Assembly (NCBI RefSeq): GCF_014841215.1
Contig: NZ_JACYTR010000016.1
Coordinates: 1-64,000 of the forward strand
Length of the DNA: 64,000 nt
Origin: Pseudomarimonas arenosa
Lineage (GTDB): Bacteria; Pseudomonadota; Gammaproteobacteria; Xanthomonadales; Xanthomonadaceae
Direction: 5' to 3'
Below, piece after piece: positions 17,905 to 27,531 of this stretch. The notes under the pieces are model-generated. The model saw only the letters and a list, made by a program, of their open reading frames with translations, was not told the DNA's origin and searched no databases. Each line of letters begins with the position of its first letter. The first letter of the stretch is position 1. The position numbers and the translations under genes were made by a program.

Positions 17905-17969
17905 GGTGGGCCGCTGGCTCACCGGCGTGCCAATAACTGACTGCACAATCGGTGGGCCGCTGGCCCGCC
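17905..17969. repeat. Pair of REP-like palindromes
   Basis: GGTGGGCC-gct-GGCTCACC (17905-17923) and GGTGGGCC-gct-GGCCCGCC (17951-17969) lie 46 bp apart in the 140-bp gap between convergent genes. Both can fold with a GCT loop; neither is followed by a T run. Confidence 0.6.
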
Positions 17970-18015
17970 GAAGCAGCGCTGAATCGGCCGAAGCGGCCTA
18001 TTTCCCGGCCTCGGG

Positions 18016-18627
18016 CTACGCAGCGTTCCTTAGCCAATAGCTCAGACGGTGACTCAGGCCGGGGCCGTGGTCCGTCTCTGGCCATTCGATCTCGCAGTGC
18101 ATGTCCGATTGCTTCTGGTAGCCGCGCTTGGCCCAGAACGCATCGTTCGGTCGATAGTCGAGCGGCCTGCGTGGATCGTTCTGCTCGCGCTCCACCGCGC
18201 AGAACGCGGTCATCCGGAAGCCACCGCGACGCGCTTCGGCTTCTCGGGCATCAAAGAACGCGTGACCCAGACCGCGTCCGCGGTAGGCATTCCGCAGCAC
18301 CGACTCGCCAAAGTAGAACACCTGATTGAGCGCAATGCCGCGTTGAACGAAGGCGCGATGAAACGATTCGGCCTCATCGCTCAAAGGAATGGCGGTGGAA
18401 GCACCGACCACCTGGTCGCCATCCACGGCCAATACGAAGAATGCACGTGGCGAAGACGAGTATGTGCTGAGGTAGCTGCGCTCATAGTCAAGGCTACCCC
18501 GATAGAGGTAGGGCCAATCACGAAACACCTCGATCCGCAGCGCTGCCACCGCATCGAGCCAAGGTTGCAACTCGCTGCCGCGCGCTTCCAGCAGTCGCAC
18601 CCCAGTCGAGCTCGACTGTCCGCCCAT
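18016..18627 (-). CDS. GNAT-family N-acetyltransferase
   Basis: The 203-residue protein has an acetyl-CoA-binding segment around RNAYRGRGLGHAFFDAREAEA and a preceding beta strand (FYFGESVLR), as in GNAT enzymes. A basic and aromatic N-terminal half (IEVFRDWPYLYRGSLDYERSY) is shared with a group of uncharacterised proteins. The substrate cannot be told. Its ATG overlaps the HIT-protein stop by one base (TGATG); an upstream GTG at 18630 is an alternative start. Cotranscribed with the HIT gene. Confidence 0.82.
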   Translation of the reverse strand: MGGQSSSTGVRLLEARGSELQPWLDAVAALRIEVFRDWPYLYRGSLDYERSYLSTYSSSPRAFFVLAVDGDQVVGASTAIPLSDEAESFHRAFVQRGIALNQVFYFGESVLRNAYRGRGLGHAFFDAREAEARRGGFRMTAFCAVEREQNDPRRPLDYRPNDAFWAKRGYQKQSDMHCEIEWPETDHGPGLSHRLSYWLRNAA

Positions 18628-18971
18628 CACCCCGGCGGCCAGGCCATTTGCCGGCCAGCCAGCAGATGCATATGAATGTGATAGACGGACTGACCGCCGT
18701 CCTGGTTGCAGTTCATCACCAGACGATAGCCGTTGTCAGCGAAGCCCTCTTTCTTGGCGTACTGCGAGGCGGCCAAGGCCAGCTTGCCGATCAAGGGTGC
18801 GGTGCCGGCATCGAGCTCATTGAGGGTGGCAATGGGCTGCTTGGGAATGAACAGCACATGGATCGGCGCCTGCGGCGATATATCCCGAAACGCCAACACA
18901 TCGTCATCCTCGTAAACGATGTCGGCCGGAATCTCACGACGGATGATCTTGGCAAACAGAGTGTCGTTCAT
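18627..18971 (-). CDS. hinT: HIT-family (HinT-like) nucleotide hydrolase
   Basis: The 114-residue protein is a histidine-triad purine nucleoside phosphoramidase of the HinT type. The C-terminal motif QSVYHIHMHLLAGRQMAWPPG contains the HxHxH triad, and the N terminus (TLFAKIIRREIPADIVYEDD) is typical. It hydrolyses AMP-linked phosphoramidates in the cytoplasm. AGGAG lies six bases before ATG 18971. It is followed by the coupled GNAT gene. Confidence 0.92.
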   Translation of the reverse strand: MNDTLFAKIIRREIPADIVYEDDDVLAFRDISPQAPIHVLFIPKQPIATLNELDAGTAPLIGKLALAASQYAKKEGFADNGYRLVMNCNQDGGQSVYHIHMHLLAGRQMAWPPG

Positions 18972-19058
18972 CCTCATCTCCTTAACATGCAGCATCGCTA
19001 GTGAAAGGCATCGGTGACTCAGTCCGGCACACAGCCAGGAACAAGTCGAATCAGTCTG

Positions 19059-19655
19059 CTAAGCCCTGACCCTCTGCCCAAAGGCGTGAGCCAGTGTGCC
19101 GCGATCAATGTATTCGAGCTCACCGCCCAAAGGCACACCGTGCGCCAGCCGACTGACCTTGAGGTCGTGCTTGCGCGCCATCTGGGTCAGGTAGTGCGCC
19201 GTGGCTTCACCTTCCACGGTCGGATTGGTAGCGATAATGACTTCCTGCAGGCCGGGCGCAGCCAGGCGTTCTGCCAGCAGGTTCAAGCCCAACTCCTGCG
19301 GACCGAGCCCATCCATGGGCGAAAGCCGGCCATGCAGCACGAAATAGCGTCCGCGGTAGCCGGTGGCCACTTCCAACGCGGAGAGATCGGCCGGCGACTC
19401 GACTACGCAAATCGACGTGGCATCGCGCGCAGCGCTGCGGCAGATAGAGCAAACGGCATGCTCAGTAAGATTGCGGCATTGCTGGCAGTTGCCGATCTTG
19501 TCCAAGGCTTCGGCCATCATAGCGGCCAGATGACGGCCGCGCTCGCGCTGACGCTCCAGCAGATGCAGGGCCATGCGCTGCGCCGACTTGTGCCCCACGC
19601 CCGGCAGCACGCGCAGCGCCTCGATCAAGCGTTCCAGCAGCCCACTTTCGCTCAC
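19059..19655 (-). CDS. recR: Recombination mediator RecR
   Basis: The 198-residue RecR loads RecA at gaps with RecF/RecO. It has the helix-hairpin-helix N terminus (LRVLPGVGHKSAQRMALHLL), a four-Cys zinc finger (CQQCRNLTEHAVCSIC), and a Toprim domain (CVVESPADLSALE, with TNPTVEGEATAHYL). Length is standard. It is the last gene of the dnaX-ybaB-recR order, 13 bases after ybaB. Confidence 0.96.
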   Translation of the reverse strand: MSESGLLERLIEALRVLPGVGHKSAQRMALHLLERQRERGRHLAAMMAEALDKIGNCQQCRNLTEHAVCSICRSAARDATSICVVESPADLSALEVATGYRGRYFVLHGRLSPMDGLGPQELGLNLLAERLAAPGLQEVIIATNPTVEGEATAHYLTQMARKHDLKVSRLAHGVPLGGELEYIDRGTLAHAFGQRVRA

Positions 19656-19668
19656 GCCCCGGCCTCGA

Positions 19669-19992
19669 TCAGAACGGCAGCTTCATGCCCGGCGGCAATG
19701 GCATGCCGGCGGTGGCCTGACTCATACGCTCCTGCGAGGCGGCATTGGCCTTGTTGACCGCGTCGTTGAAGGCAGCCGTGATCAGGTCCTCAGCCATTTC
19801 CGGATCGCCGAATACCGACGGCTCGATGCGCACCTTGCGGCATTCCATCTTGCCGCTCAGCGTGACCTGCACCATGCCACCACCGGACTGTCCCGTCACT
19901 TCCAACGTGGCCAGTTCCTCCTGCGCCTTCTTCAGGTTCTCCTGCATGCGCTGTGCCTGCTGCATCAGGTTGCCCAGTTGTCCCTTCAACAT
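19669..19992 (-). CDS. ybaB: YbaB/EbfC nucleoid-associated protein
   Basis: The 107-residue protein is the small DNA-binding dimer found between dnaX and recR in most proteobacteria. Its N terminus is helical ([20 protein letters not shown]), followed by [32 protein letters not shown] and a helical C terminus. It bends and coats DNA; its physiological role is only partly known. Confidence 0.95.
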   Translation of the reverse strand: MLKGQLGNLMQQAQRMQENLKKAQEELATLEVTGQSGGGMVQVTLSGKMECRKVRIEPSVFGDPEMAEDLITAAFNDAVNKANAASQERMSQATAGMPLPPGMKLPF

Positions 19993-20050
19993 GGTGAATC
20001 TCCATTCTCAAGTGAAACGATGCGTAACGGCCAGGGATGCCTGGCTCTGA

Positions 20051-21871
20051 TCAATGCGGCCGAATCGAACCTGGCACCACGCGGGCACCGTAGTCCTGGA
20101 TCAGGGACTGCACCGTCGGGTCGCTCATGAAACTGCGTTCGGCCTCGCTTTGCTGCTCTGCTGATTCCTGTTGCAGGCGAGCGTGCAGGGTCTGTCGGCC
20201 GGTCTTGACCGAACCAAACTCGATTCGCGGCATGCCGCCCAGCACATCCTGCAAGGCGCGACAAAGCTGCTGAACCAGTTCCGGCATTTTCAGCATGTCG
20301 TGTACTTCGGGCAGTGCCAAACGCAGGGTTTCGCCGTCGTCGGCGAGAAACTGCGCGTGAGCCGCCAACTGGCCCGCCGGACCGCGCAAGCCCAGGCCTC
20401 GACTGCACTCGATCCAGTCTTCGCTGTCGACGATCAGACGCCTGGCTGATCGACCCGACACAGGCCTCGCCGACAGCATCGGCTCAATCGAAGGCACCGT
20501 GTCGATCGGTGGGCTGATCGCTTGCGCCTGCCCCGAGTCGGCGCAGGATGAGGGTCGCCGATCAAACTGGATGTCGAGGGCGACGGGTGGCGCCGTGAAC
20601 GGTGCGCTGCTCGCGACGACCGGCGCCGCTGCTGGTGGCGCAGGCATCGATGGTGTCGGTAGCGCAGGCCGCGGCGATGCATCAGCGGGCGCCAGTGATG
20701 CTATGGCCGCGGCCGCCGCTGCGCGACTGCTGGCGCCGCTGCTCGCAGCGCGATCAGCGCCCCCTGAACCTGTGGTTCCACCGCCGACCGGCGCGTCCCG
20801 ATCGGCAAACGCCAGCATGCGCAGCAGGATCATCTCCATGCCGACCCGCGCAGACGGTGCCAGGGGTAACTCTCGACGCCCGGATACCGCCATCTGGTAC
20901 CACAACGCAATCAGTTCCGGCGGCAATTCGGCGGCCTTGATCAGCACCTCGCTGTCGCCGGCAGCGGCCGCCGTCGGCACCAGCTGACGAATCTGCACCT
21001 GATGCAGAGCGCTGGCCAGCGCATCCAGTGCGGCGGAGAAATCTGCCGAGTAGCTGGCCATCGAGTCGACTGCCGCCAGCAGCGCCTGGCCATCGTCGTC
21101 ACTCAGGGCCGCCAGCAGGTGCTCGACTTCACCGCGATCGACGCTGCCCAACATTTGCGCCACTTCGGCACTGCGCAAGGCGCCTGCGCCATAACTGATC
21201 GCCTGATCGAGCAAGGACAGGCCATCGCGCAGACTGCCGTCGGCACCGTGCGCCAGCAGGCGGATCGAAGTCTCATCGGCGTCGATGCTTTCTGCGGCGA
21301 GAATCTTGCAGATCTGCTCACCGATCTGCGCTTCAGTCAGGCGCTTGAGGTTGAACTGCAAGCAGCGCGACAACACCGTGACCGGCAGCTTTTGCGGATC
21401 GGTGGTGGCGAGCAGGAACTTCACATGCTCGGGCGGCTCTTCCAAGGTCTTCAACAGAGCGTTGAAGGCGTTACGCGACAGCATGTGCACTTCGTCGACC
21501 AGATAGACCTTGTAGCGCCCGCGCGTCGGCATGTACTGCGCGTTGTCGATCAGCTCGCGCACATCGTCGACGCCGGTGTTGCTGGCGGCATCGATTTCGA
21601 TCAGGTCGACAAAGCGACCGGCATCTACCGCGGTGCAGACCGGGCACTCGCCACAGGGATCGGCACCTACGCCACGCTCGCAGTTCAGGCTCTTGGCAAA
21701 TATCCGGGCGATGGTGGTCTTGCCGACGCCGCGCGTGCCGGTAAACAGAAACGCATGATGCACACGACCGCTATCGAGGGCGTGAGTTAGCGCGCGTACG
21801 ACGTGTTCCTGGCCGACCAGTTCGGCGAATCGCTTCGGGCGCCACTTGCGCGCCAGCACCAGATAAGACAT
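20051..21871 (-). CDS. dnaX: DNA polymerase III tau/gamma subunit DnaX
   Basis: The 606-residue clamp-loader ATPase has Walker A GTRGVGKTT, the zinc Cys cluster CERGVGADPCGECPVC, Walker B VDEVHMLS and sensor/arginine finger LLSRCLQF in the first 370 residues. A long Ala/Pro/Ser-rich linker (about 380-470) and a C-terminal tau-specific region follow. The start at 21871 matches the family N terminus MSYLVLARKWRPKRF, with AAGG six bases upstream. No obvious frameshift site for a short gamma form was noticed. It heads the dnaX-ybaB-recR operon; tRNA-Ser and the SRP RNA gene lie divergently upstream. Confidence 0.96.
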   Translation of the reverse strand: MSYLVLARKWRPKRFAELVGQEHVVRALTHALDSGRVHHAFLFTGTRGVGKTTIARIFAKSLNCERGVGADPCGECPVCTAVDAGRFVDLIEIDAASNTGVDDVRELIDNAQYMPTRGRYKVYLVDEVHMLSRNAFNALLKTLEEPPEHVKFLLATTDPQKLPVTVLSRCLQFNLKRLTEAQIGEQICKILAAESIDADETSIRLLAHGADGSLRDGLSLLDQAISYGAGALRSAEVAQMLGSVDRGEVEHLLAALSDDDGQALLAAVDSMASYSADFSAALDALASALHQVQIRQLVPTAAAAGDSEVLIKAAELPPELIALWYQMAVSGRRELPLAPSARVGMEMILLRMLAFADRDAPVGGGTTGSGGADRAASSGASSRAAAAAAIASLAPADASPRPALPTPSMPAPPAAAPVVASSAPFTAPPVALDIQFDRRPSSCADSGQAQAISPPIDTVPSIEPMLSARPVSGRSARRLIVDSEDWIECSRGLGLRGPAGQLAAHAQFLADDGETLRLALPEVHDMLKMPELVQQLCRALQDVLGGMPRIEFGSVKTGRQTLHARLQQESAEQQSEAERSFMSDPTVQSLIQDYGARVVPGSIRPH

Positions 21872-22053
21872 TGCGTGCCTTGCTAGGAAACAGACTGAGC
21901 ATTGTGCCAAGCCAGCAGCAACATTTCATGCAGATCGGCCGCAACACCGGCGCCGTTGTTGGCCGATCGACGGCCTTGTCGCCTGCAGCCAGTCGAGGTA
22001 TGCTTTCGCGCTTGTTTGCCGCCGGCCTCGGTGAGCAAACAGGGAAGCGACCA

Positions 22054-22146
<93 letters not shown>

Positions 22147-22182
22147 CTTCCCAGCGCATCATGTGCGCCAATCAGCATCGAC

Positions 22183-22296
22183 GGTGGCCCCGTCGGCGCC
22201 TTCGCGACGATAGATTGAAAACCCCGCCAGGCCCGAAAGGGAGCAACGGTATTGATCGACTCGGGCGCCGGAGATCCGTCGGCGGGGCTGCCACCC
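22183..22296 (+). ncRNA. ffs: Signal recognition particle 4.5S RNA
   Basis: The conserved SRP domain IV core is present (CCAGGCCCGAAAGGGAGCA near 22226). The 5' end GGTGGC-CCCG-TCGGCGCC pairs with the 3' end GGCGCCG...CGGGGCTGCCACC, giving a long hairpin of about 114 nt. It binds Ffh to target membrane proteins. The location just divergent from dnaX, next to tRNA-Ser, is common in this group. Ends are estimated from the pairing. Confidence 0.9.
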
Positions 22297-22328
22297 TTAT
22301 CCAGGCAGATGCGCTGCGCCAAGCTTAC

Positions 22329-22361
22329 TCATCCGCGCCCCCTCATGAAATATCCGGGCTA
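22329..22361 (-). repeat. 33-bp dispersed repeat, copy 2
   Basis: Identical over 33 bases to 149-181. The first three bases on the minus strand are TAG, the stop codon of the histidine kinase gene (22361-22359). Confidence 0.85.
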
Positions 22362-25310
22362 GGCCCTATCCGGCATCGACTCCTGTCGGCAGGCGGCGGC
22401 CAACAGGGCGAGCCCTTGGTCCAATCCCTGCAGCCCTGCCACCAGTGCTACCTCGGAGTCTGATCGATCAAGGTCGATTTCCAGCTGCCGCGCCTGCTCG
22501 GCGATCGACTCCATGCCCAAGGTCGCCGCCATGCCTTTCAGAGAATGGATCAGTCGTCGATTGTCCTGGCTGCGCAGCGCTGGGCCGGCATCCAGCAACT
22601 CCTTCGCAGTGCCCGCGTAACGCTCGACGAATCGTCCGACCATCTGCCGATACAGCTTCTCGTTGCCCAGTACCTGCTTGAGACCAAAGGCGTAGTTAAG
22701 GCCGGGCAGACCGCGCAGACCGGCGGGAGCGCTGCTCGCCTCCGGAGCCTCCGCCTTGGCAACGGCCTGCGGCCCTTCCGTGGCGGTCGCGTCGCGGGTG
22801 GCAGAAATGCCCAGCCAGAAGGCGATCCGCTGCAACAGCAGCTCGGGATCAACCGGCTTGGTCAGTCGCTCCTGCATGCCGCAGGCCAGCACCCGCTCGC
22901 GCTCTTCATCCATGGCATGGGCAGTCAGGGCAACGATCGGCAGGCGCTCGGCAGAATAGTGCTCGCGGATACACCGAGCGGCCTGCAGTCCATCCATGAT
23001 CGGCATCTGCAGATCCATCAGCACCAGCGACGGCAAGGTCGCCGGCGTCGACGCGCGCACGCTGCGCACCGCTTGCAGACCATTGCCGGCATAGGTGACC
23101 GACGCGCCCGCCCGACGCAGCACTTCACCCACAACTTCGCGGTTGATGGCATTGTCGTCAACCACCAGTAGTTGTTGCTTGCTGAGATCAGGCATCGACG
23201 CCTGGATCGGCGCAAGTATCGATGCGTTGGCCACTGTTTCGATCGTGCGGCGCAGCGCCGAGGGCAGCACTGGACTCTCCAGAACCGCCAGCCGCGGACT
23301 GAGCTGATGCGTCCTGAGTCGCTCGCCCGAGCGACTGATCAGCAGTAGATACCAATCGGGTTCCTGCTGCAGAAGATCGGCCACGGCTTCGGCCCAGCTG
23401 CGCCCACCGCGATCCTCCAGTTCATCATTCATCAGCCACAGAGTTGGCCGCTGGTGGCGTGTCGCCACGACCTCCGCGGCCTCCTTGGCACCTGCTGGCG
23501 TGCGTTGCGCCGTCAGGCCGATCTGATCCAGATAGCGCTGGACGATGTCGTCTTGCCGGGCGCGCCCGGCGATCAGCACAGCATCGTGCGAGGGCAGGGA
23601 TTGCGCAACGTTCGACTCCACCGACTGCGGATCGCGCGCCATCTGCAGTCGAAACGAAAAGCAGCTGCCGTGACCGGGCTGCGACGACACCTGCAGCTCT
23701 CCGCCCATCAACTCGATCAGCCGCGCACAGATACTCAAACCAAGCCCGGTGCCACCGAAACGTCGGGTGATCGAGCTATCAGCCTGGGTGAACGGCTGGA
23801 AGATGCTCTGCAGGCGATCGCTGGAGATGCCGACACCGGTATCCTCGCATCTGACCTGCACTTCGCAGCGATCATCATCGAGCGACTCGCAGCGCAGAGC
23901 CAGATGCACGCCGCCCTGATCGGTGAATTTGATCGCATTGCTCAGCAGGTTGACCAGCACCTGGGTCAGGCGCAAGGAGTCACCGATCAATGCCGGCGGA
24001 AACGCCGGCTCAATCTCAACAGTCAATTCCAGCGAACTCTCGTTGACCGCTGGCGCCACCACCGACAGTACGCGTTCGACTATGTGGTCGAGCGAAATCC
24101 GTGACAGTTCCAGTTGCAAGTGGCCGCTTTCGATCTTGGAGAAGTCGAGCACATCGTTAAGCACCCCTAACAAACCCTCAGCTGCCGAGCGGATCTTGCG
24201 CACCTGTCCCAGTTGGCGCGCATCGAGCGTACTGCCCATCAACAGGTGACTCATACCGATCACGGCATTCATCGGGGTACGGATCTCGTGGCTGACGTTG
24301 GCCAGGAAATCGCTCTTGGCGCGGCTCGCCGCTTCAGTGGCATGCAGCGCGTGTTCGGTCACCGCCTGCGCTTCAACCTGCTCGGTGACATCCTGCACCG
24401 TGGTCACAGTGGCATTCACCGGACCGCCTTTAACACTGCGCATCGGCGTCGATTGAAAGCGCAGGTGCAAGACTTGATCATTGCGCTGCAAGCGCAGGAC
24501 GCAGCCGGGCTCGGGCTTGTCCAACAGCGCCTCCTGGCGCCCGGGCAAATCGGCCAGCGCGAGCGGGCGGCCGTTGCTGTCGGCCAGCGAGGTGCGTGCC
24601 GAGGCATCGTGCAGACGCAGCTGCGACTCAAGACCCAATAGCTGGTGCGCCGCGCGATTGGCCTGCATAGCGGCGCCGCTGGCATCCTGCACTACAATGG
24701 CCTCGCTCATCGAGTTGAACATGGCCCGCAGTCGGGCATCGTTACTTGCCAAGCCGGTAACCATCTCGCCGGCGACGTACACGACGACACCGGCCAGCAA
24801 GGCAATCGACCACAGACTGTTGAGCCACACAACGGGGTTTCGCGCGTACGCCGGGTAGTCGATCTCGAACTGCACCCAGCCAAGAATCGAGGCCACGGCC
24901 AGGGCCAGCACAGCCAGAACCACCGTCCACCAGACCAGCCATGTTTTGCGGCCTGGGAGAAACAAGGCCGCCAGCATGGCGGTGGAGATCAACAGGACCT
25001 TGCCATCGGCCGCCGGACCAAGCTCGACGTAACCGATCAGGCTGGCCAGCAGACTGATCAGCAGCAGAGTGCCGACGTGGCGCAGGTAGGCGATGCGCCC
25101 GCTGAACCAGACCAGGCCCCAGGCGGCCAGAAGCAGGCCGACATGGGCAGCCATGAATGGGCGCCAGCCCAGGCTTGGCGCCCGAGAAACCGAGATCAGC
25201 ACCGCCGGAGTCGCCATCAGCGCAAAAAGCAAGGTCACGTTGTGCAACATGCGGATGCGCATGGCAGCAAAGGTTTCGCCCGATTGAGCCCTGCGCCACC
25301 CCATCAACAT
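22359..25310 (-). CDS. Hybrid histidine kinase with receiver and Hpt domains
   Basis: The 983-residue protein begins with about six membrane helices (residues 20-190). A PAS-like domain (about 195-320) follows, then HisKA (FLANVSHEIRTPMNAVIGMSHLL), HATPase (NLLSNAIKFT, DTGVGIS, GGTGLGLSI), a degenerate receiver (about 580-700, lacking the usual acidic pocket), a canonical receiver (VVDDNAINREV; Asp in LVLMDLQMPIMDG; Lys in LTKPVD) and a C-terminal Hpt domain (HSLKGMAATLG). This BarA/ArcB-like arrangement supports a multistep phosphorelay. No cognate output regulator is adjacent. GGAGGGGGC precedes the ATG. Its stop codon is part of a 33-bp dispersed repeat. The signal is unknown. Confidence 0.9.
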   Translation of the reverse strand: MLMGWRRAQSGETFAAMRIRMLHNVTLLFALMATPAVLISVSRAPSLGWRPFMAAHVGLLLAAWGLVWFSGRIAYLRHVGTLLLISLLASLIGYVELGPAADGKVLLISTAMLAALFLPGRKTWLVWWTVVLAVLALAVASILGWVQFEIDYPAYARNPVVWLNSLWSIALLAGVVVYVAGEMVTGLASNDARLRAMFNSMSEAIVVQDASGAAMQANRAAHQLLGLESQLRLHDASARTSLADSNGRPLALADLPGRQEALLDKPEPGCVLRLQRNDQVLHLRFQSTPMRSVKGGPVNATVTTVQDVTEQVEAQAVTEHALHATEAASRAKSDFLANVSHEIRTPMNAVIGMSHLLMGSTLDARQLGQVRKIRSAAEGLLGVLNDVLDFSKIESGHLQLELSRISLDHIVERVLSVVAPAVNESSLELTVEIEPAFPPALIGDSLRLTQVLVNLLSNAIKFTDQGGVHLALRCESLDDDRCEVQVRCEDTGVGISSDRLQSIFQPFTQADSSITRRFGGTGLGLSICARLIELMGGELQVSSQPGHGSCFSFRLQMARDPQSVESNVAQSLPSHDAVLIAGRARQDDIVQRYLDQIGLTAQRTPAGAKEAAEVVATRHQRPTLWLMNDELEDRGGRSWAEAVADLLQQEPDWYLLLISRSGERLRTHQLSPRLAVLESPVLPSALRRTIETVANASILAPIQASMPDLSKQQLLVVDDNAINREVVGEVLRRAGASVTYAGNGLQAVRSVRASTPATLPSLVLMDLQMPIMDGLQAARCIREHYSAERLPIVALTAHAMDEERERVLACGMQERLTKPVDPELLLQRIAFWLGISATRDATATEGPQAVAKAEAPEASSAPAGLRGLPGLNYAFGLKQVLGNEKLYRQMVGRFVERYAGTAKELLDAGPALRSQDNRRLIHSLKGMAATLGMESIAEQARQLEIDLDRSDSEVALVAGLQGLDQGLALLAAACRQESMPDRA

Positions 25311-25421
25311 GCCCCCTCCGTGTCTGACTGGCGGCTCATCTCAGCGGCCCGTTGCCAGCGATACCCAGCCTTTGACACCGGGCTGCCGGCAGAGCCACCT
25401 CGACCAAGCTTCAAGGGTCTC

Positions 25422-25910
25422 TCAGGCTAGCGTACGCCCCTCGGCCACAGTGCGTTTGCCACCCGACTTGGCCAGCAGTCGAATGTCTTCTATCACGATC
25501 TCGTGTGAAAGCGCCTTGCACATGTCGTACACGGTCAGCGCCGCCAGGCCGGCACCGGTCAACGCTTCCATCTCGATGCCGGTTCGATACTCGGCGCGTG
25601 CGGTACAGCGAATGCGCAGACGCGTCGGCTCCTGCCAGTCGATCTCGATCCGACAGGCGTCGATCGGCACCGGATGGCAGAACGGGATCAACTCGTGAGT
25701 CCGCTTCACCGCCATGGTGCCGGCAATGATAGCGGTGTCGATGATCGAGCCCTTGGCCACCTGATAGTGCGCGTCGTGCAGGGTACGCGCCACCTCGGCA
25801 GGAAATCGCAGATGTGCCACGGCAATCGCTTCGCGACGGGTCACCGCCTTGTTGCCGACGTCGACCATGGCGGGTCGCTGTTCGGGATCGATGTGACTTA
25901 ACTCACTCAT
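25422..25910 (-). CDS. moaC: Cyclic pyranopterin monophosphate synthase MoaC
   Basis: The 162-residue enzyme converts the MoaA product to cyclic pyranopterin monophosphate in molybdenum cofactor synthesis. Motifs are [45 protein letters not shown] and [22 protein letters not shown]. The start at 25910 matches the family N terminus. It overlaps the preceding metallo-beta-lactamase-fold gene by eight bases. No other moa gene is nearby. Confidence 0.94.
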   Translation of the reverse strand: MSELSHIDPEQRPAMVDVGNKAVTRREAIAVAHLRFPAEVARTLHDAHYQVAKGSIIDTAIIAGTMAVKRTHELIPFCHPVPIDACRIEIDWQEPTRLRIRCTARAEYRTGIEMEALTGAGLAALTVYDMCKALSHEIVIEDIRLLAKSGGKRTVAEGRTLA

Positions 25911-26739
25911 GTGAACCTTGCTCGGTTGAACTTTGTGATAAGGGCAGCGGGAGATGGTCCTCGACCGGAGACCGAAGGGCAAATGCGGCGCCAGCGGTGG
26001 CCACGCGATAGCCGCGCTGGCGCAGGGACTCGCCATCGGCCGCTGACCCATAGTGGTAAAGCAACAAACGTTGGCGCAGATCGATCGAATACTCGCGCTC
26101 GATGTCGTCGATACCGGTGTGCGAAGGATTGCCGACCAGACCGCAGTCATGGCAGACCAGTTCCTGGCCCGGACGCTGCTCCAGCAGTTCGGGAATTGGC
26201 CGGGTATCGCCGCTGAAGACAAAACTGCCGGTCAAGGCCAGACCATAGGAGGTGCCCGGCTGATGGTGACGGGTGGGGAAAATTTCGAACCACAGGCCCT
26301 GCCACCAGAAACCGCGATTGCAAGGCACCAACTGAAACGCATCCCAGTAGTTCACCCCACCCTCGGCCAGCACGCCTGGGTAGTCAGCCACCCGCCCCTG
26401 CAACCAGGGCACCACACTGGCCGGAACGAACAGGCGTAGTTGGCCGCGCAGCTCGGGATCGAAGTAACTGCGAAAAAACAGCCGCTCCATGCCACCGATA
26501 TGATCAAAGTGCGTGTGGGTGATGAAGATTGCCGGCGGCAGGCCACTGTAATGCGCCAGATAGGCGGTGAGCGCTTCGCCACCACAGTCGATCATCAACA
26601 GCGGCCGACCATCGCGCTCGAGCACCGCCGAGGGCGAACCCAGCTCCACTGCCTGCGACGAGCCCACCCCAAGAAAGCGCAGCGCATAACGCGAGATTTC
26701 ATCATGGATCGTGCCGGCGCTCATCTGTACACCGCTCAT
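25903..26739 (-). CDS. Metallo-beta-lactamase-fold hydrolase
   Basis: The 278-residue protein has the MBL metal site [10 protein letters not shown], later His/Asp ligands in SGDTRPIP and CHDCG, and a C-terminal LLLYHYG segment. The fold resembles the RNase Z/phosphodiesterase branch more than beta-lactamases. It is translationally coupled on both sides: its ATG overlaps the KdkA stop by four bases and its end overlaps moaC by eight. The substrate is unknown. An internal ATG at 26724 is an alternative start. Confidence 0.8.
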   Translation of the reverse strand: MSGVQMSAGTIHDEISRYALRFLGVGSSQAVELGSPSAVLERDGRPLLMIDCGGEALTAYLAHYSGLPPAIFITHTHFDHIGGMERLFFRSYFDPELRGQLRLFVPASVVPWLQGRVADYPGVLAEGGVNYWDAFQLVPCNRGFWWQGLWFEIFPTRHHQPGTSYGLALTGSFVFSGDTRPIPELLEQRPGQELVCHDCGLVGNPSHTGIDDIEREYSIDLRQRLLLYHYGSAADGESLRQRGYRVATAGAAFALRSPVEDHLPLPLSQSSTEQGSHE

Positions 26740-27488
26740 CCCAGGGCCGCGCTGGCAAACTCGGGAGCGGCCCGATCATGGGCGGCACGCAGCTCGTTCC
26801 AGGCCTGGTCTGCGCCGGCTCGATCATCGCCGCGCACCTTGCACATCGAGCGCCGCAGCCGCTGCAGGCGTTGATCGATCCAGCCTGAGTGCGGCGAGCG
26901 CAGTCGGCCACGATCAAAATCGATCACCCACCAGCGCCCTGTCGAGTCACGCAGCAGGTTGTGCGCGTTGAGATCGGCATGATCCACGCCGGCCTGATGA
27001 AAGCGCGCCAAGGTATCGCCCAGGTTGTGCATCGCATCGGCGGCAATCTGATCGCCACGTAGCAATTCGGCCAGACTGCAGGCCTGTTCGATCCTGCTCA
27101 TCAGCAGATCGGCGCTGTAACCGAACAGACCTCGTCGTCGATAGCCAGCCAGAATCGGACGTGGCACCGGGAGGCCCAATTCCCGCAGCCGCAGCAGCAA
27201 GCGAAACTCAGCGAAACTGCGTGTTCTCGATGCACCGCGCCAGAGATAGGTGTCGCGACTTACTCGCGCCGCCATACCCCCGCGTCGGTAGTGACGCAGC
27301 ACCGCGGTACCGAATTCACCCTGCACCATCCACACCGCTCCACGTCCACCGCGGGCATGCTCGGCCTGTGCCTGCCAGTAGTCCGGGCTGAGCATCTCGA
27401 AGACCGCCCGCGGCAACAGGCAGCGATCGAACAGCAGACCGGCGTTGCGATCTACACTATGGGTAATGTCCGTCTTGTCAGCGCACAT
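26736..27488 (-). CDS. kdkA: 3-deoxy-D-manno-octulosonic acid kinase (KdkA)
   Basis: The 250-residue protein is an LPS-core kinase that phosphorylates Kdo at O-4. It shows the family start GRGAVWMVQGEFGTAVLRHYRRGGMAARVSR, the protein-kinase-like catalytic loop HADLNAHNLL and the metal-binding DFDRG. Kinases of this type occur where lipid A carries a single phosphorylated Kdo. The divergently transcribed heptosyltransferase and the nearby DUF6165 and acyltransferase genes fit an LPS role. It heads the kdkA-MBL-moaC overlap group. Confidence 0.88.
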   Translation of the reverse strand: MCADKTDITHSVDRNAGLLFDRCLLPRAVFEMLSPDYWQAQAEHARGGRGAVWMVQGEFGTAVLRHYRRGGMAARVSRDTYLWRGASRTRSFAEFRLLLRLRELGLPVPRPILAGYRRRGLFGYSADLLMSRIEQACSLAELLRGDQIAADAMHNLGDTLARFHQAGVDHADLNAHNLLRDSTGRWWVIDFDRGRLRSPHSGWIDQRLQRLRRSMCKVRGDDRAGADQAWNELRAAHDRAAPEFASAALG

Positions 27489-27531
27489 CCGTCAGATGGA
27501 TTGCCAGTGAAGAGCCGCAAAGGAGTGTAGC

